Positions 48,581 through 58,253 of a stretch of 64,000 bases of DNA are shown here, one piece after another. The stretch's first letter is position 1. Each line of letters starts with the position of its first letter. A model generated the notes under the pieces. That model was not told the origin of the DNA and ran no database searches. It saw only the letters and a program-made list of their open reading frames with translations. Made by a program: the position numbers and the translations under genes. This stretch comes from Multifurca ochricompacta (lineage: Eukaryota > Basidiomycota > Agaricomycetes > Russulales > Russulaceae): assembly GCA_022496185.1 (NCBI GenBank), contig WTXG01000073.1, positions 98,961 through 162,960 on the forward strand, in the 5' to 3' direction.

Positions 48581-50434
48581 CCTTGTCTCCTAGGTTGGTA
48601 ATCAGGAAGCGAATGGTCCTTGTCATTTCCCCAACCTGGACTTTTAAGTCCGTATAGTGGGTGATTTTGCCAGCACGATTGGCTGTTCCATCAATGTTCC
48701 AAATATTCTTCTCCTGGGGAAGTGCCAGCCTTCCCAGACCCATTGTTTTAATCAATCATGGGTGAATGAAGTTGTCGGTGGCTCCAGAGTCCACTAATAT
48801 ATCTCAGTTGGCCATCCTCTGTGTGGTTTCAAAATGAACTGGTATTTTTAACGATTTGAATCGACTAGCATACACAGAGGTGACATGGAGTGCTCGAGCC
48901 CAGGCCAATGGGTTTGAGCCTAACAAAAATCCTTTTTTGCAAACACCTTTTCCACCAAGATGGCGCATACTTCTTCACTCTCTTTCATCATATTAGCCCA
49001 TATATCCTGAGCTTTTTCTTCCTTTGATCGTTTATCCACAGTGGGTGGATTATTCTGAACGGGGGCTTTGGCTGTGGTGGTCGCGGCGGCGACATGTACC
49101 CCCTTCTTGGGACAGTCTCGGGACATATGCCCCAGTGCTTTGCAGCGAAAGCATCGTCCCTCTTTCATCAGCGTTTGTTGCTCATCCTCTGTGAGCATCG
49201 CCTGGGCTTGGGCTCGGTCTGCAGAGGTGTCCATAGTGTTTGGATCTCTCTGGGCATGGTGGGCAGGCTTTACTCCAAAAGCAGCCTTCCATTGATCTCG
49301 AGTCTTCCCCTTTTTGGTGTCGACCCCAAAGCGTGTTTGAAAGTTGAGATAATCCTGTTGTTGTCAGCAGGCGGCGTCGACCCAGCTATCCCAGTCATGG
49401 GGGTGGTGGAACTGGATTATATTTTTGACTAGCGGGTTGGGCAACCCTTGTGAAAAGAGGTCCAGCGTGGCCTCTTTGTCTGTGTCATAGCCGGCCCTAT
49501 TTGCCAGGCTTCTGAATTTAGCGATGTATGCATCTAGCTCACCCTTCTCCATTCTAAGGGACTTTAACTCTCAGGCTGCCTTCTGTTTGGCCTGCCCATC
49601 CGTGAAAGCATCTTTAAACCGTTCAGCGATGGTTTCCCAAAGACCTTCACTTGTGGTATGATGCCCACTTTCGACCTGTTCATTCAGCCACTCCAGCTGT
49701 TCCATAGTCCAGTCGTCAACCGCATCCCCCCGAATCAGGGAAAGGAACAGATTGGCGTGTTGAAATGGATTGACAATCTGTGGGATGTCATGGTTGAAGT
49801 TTTTGAAGGTTGTGAACTCCAACATAAACTTTTTGCTCTGCGAGTGGTCCCCGGTGAACATCTGGGGCAACACTCCTGACAATCATCCAGACGGAGGAGG
49901 GATGTTTGGTGGTGCCGCCACTGGAGCTGGTGGGGCAGGGTCCGGAAGTTGGGCAGCAATGGTAGACATGGATTGATGGAATGGGGTGACAGTGTCTGTG
50001 GATAGTACTGATATCTGGGGAGTTGTCAAAGCAGGGGCTCTGAACATGACAACTTTGGGCACAACCAGAGACGTAGACGCTGCTAATGCCAGTGCTTCTT
50101 CTTCACTGGGTTCTTCTATGTACTCCTCTGGTTCGGAGTCCATGACAATGGCCAGAGGGTTTTCTCTCCACAGGCCTAGTCCAAATTCGGGTGGGGCAGG
50201 TCCTGTAGTGACCCAAGAGTGTTGGCTGTCCGAGTATCGGATGCAATACCAAACTCTTTTCTCATTGTCGTATTCTACCAGTTGGTATCTTCCGTCGTGA
50301 TAGACGTAGTATCCAAACTCGGACTCAAAGTCTTTCCAGGCGGCAGAGCCAAGTACTTGCTGTGAAAGATTATTCTCGTCTCTGCATTCGATGAGTTCTT
50401 CATGGAAGAGGGTCTGACTGCAGCTGGAAGCCAC
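48581..50434 (-). pseudogene. gag-protease remnant of a second gypsy element
   Basis: An N-terminal ORF from 50434 (MASSCSQTLFHEELIECRDE) is followed by capsid-like MSGVLPQMFTGDHSQSKKFM, SLIRGDAVDDWTMEQLEWL and YIAKFRSLANRAGY. A zinc knuckle, CFRCKALGHMSRDC, and protease core ILVDSGATDNFIHP follow. The sequence stops at 48581, where the first gypsy element begins; reverse transcriptase and everything after are gone. In-frame TGA codons break it before ELKSLRM, QQQDYL and LIKTMGLG; each is explained by CGA changing to TGA. Confidence 0.82.
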
Positions 50435-50453
50435 TGTGAGAGACTCGACTTGA

Positions 50454-51061
50454 TGTTACGTCCGGTGTGGGATGTTCTGCACGACTTGTGCAACAGCGTA
50501 CTATTCAGGATCAGATAAGAAACCAACAAGGCTTCTTGGAGTGAAACAGGATGAGTCAAAGTCAAAGAGGCTGTCCTCTAAGACAATGTTGAGCGGAAAG
50601 GTGTCAGAAACACCAAGACGAACGAGTCAGGGATCCAAAGGGATGTCCAGAAGACAAGCACCGATGTATTCAATAAGTCGAGTCTGAGGTCTACAATGTA
50701 GTTACAGCAGACTTATATACGTAATTGAATGAGCATCTACGAGATAAGATAACAGAGTCAGGTGGGCCCGAATATATGGAAGCGGAGGGTGTAAAGCTTG
50801 GCTTCTGATAGGGTATTAAGTAAGTGTCCGGTCATAAAGATAAAGAGATAAAGAGATAAAGAGATAACGAGATAACGAGATAAGGGGCCAAACATGAGTA
50901 CACAGCGGGTCAACAAATGCAAAGCGAGTCACAGGGAGGGACGTAGGGCACGTGATGGGTCCCAGGAGGGAGACATGATCAAGAAGTGTAGGGTAGGGGG
51001 CAGGTAGGGTTGTCACTGGGGATCGTGAAGAAAAGTGGGTTGCTAGGCAGGGGTCGTAACA
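50454..51061 (-). repeat. 5' LTR of the second gypsy element
   Basis: On the - strand it begins TGTTACGACCCC and ends GGACGTAACA, giving short inverted ends TGTTACG/CGTAACA, about 608 bases. It contains CTTTATCT repeats, GTATATAAGTC as a likely TATA box and is followed about 20 bases later by the gag ORF. Confidence 0.8.
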
Positions 51062-51088
51062 CAGGGGTTACCCCTGCTATTCACTAAA

Positions 51089-52419
51089 CATGAACTCCCT
51101 CAATAAATGTAATTGTAGGTACATTATCACAAAAGAGACATCAGAGAAACAATACCAAAACATGCCCCAAAAAGGGGCATCCCAAAAACTATATTTGGGC
51201 TTGCACAAGGCAACTCCTAAAGCCAAGTGTGGTAAATGCAAGCATACCTCCAACTGGACTCTGGCAGACCAAAATTCAATTACAATAAGGCAAAAATCAA
51301 ATATATAGACTAATAGACAGCTCAACAACTAGTGATGTGCCTGGCCCAGCTCAGAGAAGCTAAAAGCCAAAGCCACCAGCTCAGGCCACAGCTTTCAACA
51401 GCACATACAAGTGCAATAGCAATTGTCAAAATCAGTAGAAATCTGATCACAAAGTGGTTGATTTGGGTCATGTGATCATGTTTATTGCAGCATTTCAAAC
51501 TTTTTCTTCAATATAGCTTTGCAATACATAACACACTAAGTCATATTTGGATTAGCTGAACTATAACTACTAGTTATATGTCATAAAATTTTCTCTGCCA
51601 AAAGCCGCAGCTTGGGCCAAGCTGGGCCAGGGCCAAGCCATCTGTGGTGGCTTTGGCTCAGCCCAGACTTTAGGAAAGCTGGAGCTGCCTCAGGCCAAGC
51701 CAAAGCCGCGGCTTTTGGGCCAAGCTGGGCTGGAACATCACTATCAATGACCCAGTGCAGTATCAGCTTGCATGTGTGCAAGATGCAACTGCTTGTCAGG
51801 CAATGGAGGGAGATTGTGCCCCATCCACTAATCTAATCTACTCCATAATCCATAATATGCTGTTGAGATGGGCCAGTTGCAACTGGGACCAGAGACCAGA
51901 CAGCTGGGCTCCTGGGTGGACTCAATCTTATGATTATGATAAGATAATCTAAAGTGTGTCAGATAATTGATTCAGAGACATTGCACACACAACACATTCC
52001 TTCTGTCTTGTCACATTTAAATAACTATATTTATTCTACTTATTGTCATGCTCCTCTGAGCAGTATAAAAGGTCACTATTCTGTACATGTTCACTTCAGT
52101 TTTGACCACATAAACTGAAGTGAGTATTAGTTAGTTTATCTTATCTCTTATCTTTACCATATTTAGCTAACACTTATCTACTATCTAAATAGGTAAAGAT
52201 ACTACAGTGGGGGAGTTTTGGTGGCTTAATGACAAGATTAAAGCCCTGCCGTCCATGCCATCTAATGCCATCTATGGCTGTTTTTTGATGGGTTCGGATG
52301 GTGTTTTCTGTACCTGTAACTGTCTGTCTCAATGATTGACTTGAGCTGGTATGGTACGGGTATGGCACCATACTACGGCACCATCATACCATAAGCTACA
52401 GGTACGGCGCGCAGCCCTA
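51089..52419. repeat. Duplicated segment, copy A (split by a MITE)
   Basis: Collinear with 52969-53846, from CATGAACTCCCTCAA to GGTACGGCGCGCAGCCCTA, apart from the 51330-51743 insertion. Its left part is the truncated end of a copia-like LTR. It includes a TATA-like GTATAAAAGGTCAC near 52062. CpG sites present in the other copy are mostly TG or CA here. Confidence 0.88.
51330..51743. mobile_element. hAT MITE, complete
   Basis: Inverted ends TAGTGATGTGCCTGGCCCAGC and TAGTGATGTTCCAGCCCAGC surround 414 bases with no coding frame. The flanks TCAACAAC (left) and TCAATGAC (right) are 6/8 identical, fitting an aged 8-base hAT target duplication. The second copy of the host segment has the empty site GCTCAACAACCCAG, proving insertion. 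Confidence 0.88.
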
Positions 52420-52578
52420 GTTGCGGAAGAATTGGTGAAAAGTAAGATGGTCAAGTTGAGTGGACTAATGTTGGTCTGTTGCCACTATCCATCCACCAAA
52501 CATCAATATGCTTGCTCCAGCCCTTATTAATTTTCATGACGTACTTGTAATTGTTTTTCAAGTATCATGGTTTCATTT

Positions 52579-52745
52579 CTAGGGCTGCGTGCCGTCCATT
52601 TGACGGTGATGGCTGTCTATTTGACGGTGAAGGACAGGTACAGCTGACCCGTACACTTTCCATTTTTGGTACTCACCGGATCGCTGACGGTACGGTACGG
52701 GTATGGTACAGCCATTTTACGGTATACGGTAGTAGACAGTATTAC
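52579..52745. repeat. Small GC-rich repeat starting AGGGCTGCGTGCCGTCC
   Basis: It starts CTAGGGCTGCGTGCCGT and is rich in GACGGT/ACGGTACGG words, ending against the solo LTR. The same terminus in the other orientation (GGCGCGCAGCCCTA) closes both duplicated segments. It is likely another short transposon family; both ends are not established. Confidence 0.5.
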
Positions 52746-53136
52746 TAGAGAAAATAAAGTTGACCAGGGTAGCATGAGCAAGAAGCTTAGAGTGATAAAA
52801 CAATGAATGGGTGTATTCTTATGGCTATTCTACACCTATTTATGTAGTTTATGAGTACAATACCCAACAATCTACTTTACCAGCCATAATCTGAAACTCA
52901 TAGAGGGACTTCAAGCATTGCATTTGCTTCTGTGAGTGTGATTGGTGTAAACAGGGCATACTGGAACATGAACTCCCTCAATTGTAGGTACATTATCACA
53001 AAAGAGACATCAGAGAAGCAATACCAAAACATGCCCCAAAAGGGGGCATCCAAAAACTATATTCAGGCTTGCACAAGGCAACTCCTAAATGCGAGCATAC
53101 CTCCAACTGGACTCTGGCAGACCAAAATTCAATTAC
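52746..53136 (-). repeat. Solo LTR related to the copia LTR
   Basis: The reverse complement follows the copia LTR: ATTTTGGTCTGCC near the start, GTTTTTGGATGCCCCC..GGGGCATG, TTTTGTGATAATGTACC, GTTTCAGATTA, GTATTGTAC..AAACTACATAAA, and a TTTTCTCTAG end. It is much more diverged than the two young LTRs and has no internal region. Confidence 0.75.
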
Positions 53137-53846
53137 AATAAGGCAAAAAAATCAAATATATAGACTAATAGACAGCTCAACAACCCAGTGCAGTATCAGC
53201 TTGTGTGTGTGCAAGATGCAACTGCTTCTTGTCAGGCAACGGAGGGAGATCGTGCCCTATCCACTAATCTAATCTACTCCATAATCCATAATATGCTGAG
53301 ATGGGCCAGTTGCAACTGGGACCGGAGACAGCCGGGCTCCTGGGTGGACTCAATCTTATGATTATGATAAGATAATCTAAAGTGTGTCAGATAATTGATT
53401 CAGAGACATTGCACACACAACACATTCCTTCTGTCTTGTCACATTTAAATAACTATATTTATTCTACTTATTGTCATGCTCCTCTGAGCAGTATAAAAGG
53501 TCACTATTCTGTACATGTTCACTTCAGTTTTGACCACATAAACTGAAGTGAGTATTAGTTAGTTTATCTTATCTCTTATCTTTACCATATTTAGCTAATG
53601 CTTATCTACTATCTAAATAGGTAAAGATACTATAGTAGGGGAGTTTTGGTGGCTTAATGACAAGATTAAAGCCCTGCCGTCCATGCCGTCTAATGCCGTC
53701 TACGGCCGTTTTTTGACGGGTTCGGACGGCGTTTTCCGTACCCGTAACCGTCCGTCTCAATGATTGACTTGAGCTGGCACGGTACGGGTACGGCACCGTA
53801 CTACGGCACCGTCATACCGTAAGCTACGGGTACGGCGCGCAGCCCT
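52969..53846. repeat. Duplicated segment, copy B (uninterrupted)
   Basis: The second copy of the segment at 51089-52419, without the MITE. It overlaps the start of the solo LTR. The last 170 bases are CpG-rich (CGTCC, ACGGCACCGT, CGGGTACGG), unlike copy A. Confidence 0.88.
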
Positions 53847-53922
53847 ATTCGTTTCGAACGATGTCCTTTTTGATTTCGTGCGAAAGATGATCTCGGTCCA
53901 TCTCATCGGCAGTAAGATAGAT

Positions 53923-53944
53923 TGAATGAATGAATGAATGAATG
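53923..53944 (+). repeat. (GAAT)n microsatellite
   Basis: Five consecutive GAAT units between AGATT and GTAATG. Confidence 0.9.
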
Positions 53945-54451
53945 TAATGCAGTACAGTACAGTATTCACACTCCTTGGAGCCCTCCGAGTGGTATTAGGA
54001 TAGCAAAGCACGCACTCCTTATCCATTATCCTAGTGTGCCTGCACGCGACACGGACGCCCGAGGTTGAATCGGCGCGACCATTCCAAAGTCAATTCGTGT
54101 GGTGACTTCAACTACTATTCAACACTGGAAAAAAAAACGCTGATTGTATCGACTGAAAACTCAAGAAAAGACAATCCAAATTCGCCAGGTTGCTTCTTAT
54201 TTGGAGGTAGAGTGTGCGAATGAAAAGGCGAGTTGAGAGGGGAGTTTAAGGGGGGAAAAGGGGGGGGGGGGATTGGGAAGTTGAGAGCGCGATCATTGAT
54301 TGATATATCCATCAAGTATTCCAGGTTTTACCACACTTGCACCCCTACCACGTTTCCTCCCTCTCCCCCTCAACGTTTCTCCAATTGCAATGACAAACTG
54401 AAGAAAGAAAGAGATAAGGAAATTTATTTATTTTTACTTTGGAAGCTTGAT

Positions 54452-57400
54452 TTAATCGAACGGCGTCCTGCACATCGGACACGTGCGATTTCCGCGGGCG
54501 AGCCAGCTGCCCGCGCACCGTTCATGAAACCTGCACCTTTCCCTCCTCAGTAAACCGCAGCCGAATAAATAAAAAGGTTGAAAATTATTAGGACTCACGC
54601 ATGCTGGCACCTCGTTCCTAGCCCCGCGCTCTCGCGGTCGCGGAACTGCGTCATACATATCACACACCGGTCCACGGTCGCGCCGAGTAAAACCAGCTTG
54701 AGCTTCACCCGCCCATTGCGAGTGACCCGTCGGCGTACCACCTCGATGTGACCTAATGGCGCTCCATTCACGCTGTATTGCGCACCACCTGCCACTGACG
54801 TCATCACCGTCGTCGGTGTCGGTGTCGTTGTCGTCGCTGTCATCATCATCATCCCCGCCGCTGTCGCCATCCTCGTCATTGGCGGCGGCAGTGAGGACGG
54901 CCGGAGCAGGCGCGCGGGGCTCATGCCAGCGACCGACCCCTGCGCCAGGAACACGTTCTGTGATGGCGGACGAACGAGGGTCAGCAATGCCGTACAATGG
55001 CAGAGCAGTGGAGAGATGGCGCGCCTCGCGGTTGTTGTTGTCCATGACAATCCCATTCCCGTCGTCCTGTCGCGTTGGGGGGGAGTCGAAGTTTGCAAAC
55101 TCGTGCTGTGAAGCGGATGGTGTAGACAGCGACATCTCGTACGTGCTCCCGGGAGAGGATGGCTCTGATGCGTCGTCATCGAGCGTGCCATGTAGCGCGG
55201 GTGGCGGTGGACGTGGTGGAGTACACTCGCCAGGTTGGTTGACAAGCGGTGACGGTGGGAGACAGATGGCACGCGAGACTTGCTTATATGAAAGGAGGAT
55301 AGGCTGTGTGGGCTTCGCTGCTTGTCAGGTTCCATCGCTTCGTAAGGGGCAAGCCTGCTGGAACATTTCCCGCAAGAAACAAGTCAAGCAGAACGGGCCG
55401 CACCGGACCAGTTTGAGAGGCGCCGGGTGGGTGAGGGAGTGGACGGCCGGGGTAATGGTGTTGTTTAGAGTCTGCGCTGTTCGCAGGGGTGATCTGATCG
55501 GATTCATCATTACCGGGGATAAATGAACAAGCTGCCGGGACGGTATGAGTTGGACCAGGTGAGTGAACGTAGAGTTCAATCAGCGACTCTGTGTCACCGA
55601 TAGACACGACGGTGTCCCTTCTTGGGGGATCCACGGTTGAGGTGGCCAGTCTTTCAATGATTGATTCGCAAGTGGACTGGGGTTTGGCGGTGCGAATGCG
55701 TGCAGCGCGCCAACGGATGGCCGCGGCGTTATGGCAGGCGTGCGCGCGATTCGTGCGTGTGCTTCAGAGAGCGTGGGACTCCCAAGTGGTACGGGGCCAT
55801 CATCGCGAAAGGGTAACCCCAATACGGCCTTCGCGGCGCACAGGGGGGGGCGCCTGCTACTTATGGTTGTAAGGGTAATGCCGTTAGGTTGCCGCCAGGG
55901 CTCCCTGGTGGTGTCACAAACTGCTCTTCCTCCTCCTCTGTACAAGCGATGGAGGTAGTGCGCCTAGAATGCTTTCCTGATTATCATGAGCCACCGGAGT
56001 TACAGGGTGCCCACGCCGTAGTCGATATTGGTGATACCAGACTGCAGTGAAACCATAGATGGAGACGTGGGAGTTGTCGCTGAACGGGTGGGAGATGGAA
56101 CCGGTGAGAACCGTCGACCAGGGCCCAGATCATAGAGGAAGTGGCGCGCAAACCACGGCCTCGCGTAGGGTTGTCAGTAGCTACTGGGGGCTTCAATAGC
56201 GCTTGCAGGGACTGTGCTGGCAGTCTCTGGGAAGGTGAAGAGGGTGAAACCAATGTTGAGCTCGCTGAGGCGGTCGCCGAAACCGCAGAAGCTGTTAGCT
56301 GTCGCTGGGCGGAAGCAAGTACGGCGGCTTCGCGAAGCTCAGTATGTGTATTTGCATGTCGCTGAGTTGCCGAAGTGAGCAACAGCGGGGGAGGTAAGAC
56401 TGGGTCATTCAGCATCGAGTGGTGTTTCGGGCGCGCACCCTCGCGGCGCGCGTCGGGTGACAGAAGACGCGCCGCGGCGTCCGACGACCCAGGTGTACCT
56501 GGGAAATGTTCAGGAACCGAGTGCACGGAGTGTGTAGGATGACCGGAGTTAGGAGTGGGAAATTCGCGCTCGACATCGCTGAGCATATCCCATGTTTCGA
56601 GAGGCTCCGAGTGTCGTTCGAACTGCGGGTCAATATTTCTGTCCTTTCCTTTATGCCCAAATAGCTTGCGTGAAATGAGACCTTCCGCACGATGAGGCTT
56701 ACTGGGGCTTGCTGGGCGATTGAGAAAATGCAGAGGCAGAGATAGCTGAGAAGCCGCTGCATGTGTCGGAGTGGAGGGTGCTGACGCAGGGTGATTATCC
56801 CTTGACTTAAGAAAACCTGACAGGAGGTGAAGGCGCCGTTTGGGTGGCACAGGGGACGGAGTTGAATTGCATGGCCCGAGCACGGGATCATCGGCCTGTG
56901 AATCGGTAGAGGGGCTAGAAGCAAGTGAATCATCCCCGCCATCCTGCAATGTTTCACCAAGGTGGTGTGTCAAAGTCAACTGCGAAGGCGATGAGCGAAC
57001 AGCACGAGCCGACGCTTTCGATGGCACAGTCCCTGATTCAAGTTGCGATCTCTCGTGAATCGGGAGTCTGGAATGATATTGCACCCATGCACTAGTCGAT
57101 GGTGATGATGCTACCTCGCTAGAGGAGATGACTTCCAGGTCTCCATCATCGGAGCCCGAGTCGTATTCTGCTTGTGTACTGTATCGCAGCGACTCGGAAG
57201 ATGAAGGATCGGGAAGCGTCTGGGTGACTACAGGTTGATTCTGGGAGCGGGGTAGGGGGGGTATGAGGATTGGGACTGGCTGGTACCTGTCTGGAGAGGA
57301 CGAATGGGTAGTTGTGGAATCTGCGGGTGAAAGAGGTGGTGCACTCCTTGCTGCTGCAGCGATGGCTTCGTCGAAGGTGGGGGGTGGATAATCTGGAATA

Positions 57401-57760
57401 GAACCTGGAAAAACGAAGGTCCCAATTGGATTGGTACCCTAATTAAGGCAAGGAGGCGAGCGTACCTGCGTCTGATACGTCCGGCCGCCTGTTGGTGCGC
57501 GAACGACCCCCTGGTGAACCGGGTGCGCCTCTACGCGGTGTCCTTGGAGCGCCAACATTGAAATGAGGCTCTTCGTGAGCCCTTGGTTGCCTCTCCTGTC
57601 TGGAGCGCTTCTCACGCTTCGGCTTTCTGGAGCGGGTAGAGTTGTCTGGAGGCATGAGAGCTAGCTGGCCGTGCTGGCGAATGACGTGGGTGACAAAAGG
57701 CGCAACGCGCACTGCGTCCGCGATGCATTGATCTGTGGGCGAGCGAGTAGAGACCTGCAT
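54452..57760 (-). CDS. Large RING-H2 protein, model crosses several frame breaks
   Basis: First exon from ATG 57760: MQVSTRSPTDQCIADAVRVA, basic linker, PHFNVGAPRTPRRG. After an intron (57420-57468) comes IPDYPPPTFDEAIAAA, a PY-like motif, then a long Ser/Pro-rich disordered region. Islands in shifting frames follow: ARHFLYDLGPGRRFSPVP near 56120, PLGSPTLSEAHARI near 55790, RDTVVSIGDTESLIELYVHS near 55590, GRPLPHPPGASQTGPVRP near 55420, an acidic stretch, and the C-terminal RING: VDRCVICMTQFRDRE, CQHA, FHERCAGSWL, NRTCPMCRTPF, split by a 57-nt intron, stop at 54452. The RING suggests a ubiquitin E3 ligase. I treat these as one gene because order and strand agree. Two adjacent genes are an alternative. 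Confidence 0.6.
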
Positions 57761-58253
57761 GATGGTGAAAGTTGAGAGGAAACGCTGGTACCCATGCCCT
57801 CACAACGAGGCTCAAATGATACTGTTTTCTTCGCCCTACCTCAGCTTCCTTTTCCAGGCAACCCTATCATTTGTGGGTGATCTCCTGACACAAATTAAGA
57901 CGCACGTATAAGGCATGGAAAGAAGTCCGATAGATAGAAGATCGATTAAAAAGATGGTTTGTGGTGCAGTGTAAAAAGTGAGTTTCTTGTGTAACCTTGT
58001 GGGTCAATTAGCGATAGGCCAGTCTGGACCTCCGCTTCCACACCCTCTGAGCTAGAGTTAAAGCTAGAGCTATACTTAGAGAGAGCCGGCAAGTGTCAAG
58101 TTGTGGTGTGGCAAAGGAGGCAAGTGGCATGGCGCATAAAGTATCGTGGCTTGCACGTGTTCGTCACGTGGTCGAGTGGATTCACAAATTCACAAATTTG
58201 CAAGACGCGTGAACATGCGCGTGACAACGGAACTCAGACTTGGCTCAAACCAA

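Noticed and set aside
54756..55526. 256-codon open frame on the + strand
   Set aside because: Antisense to the RING gene; Ser-rich run comes from the complement of Asp/Met repeats, and it has no domain.
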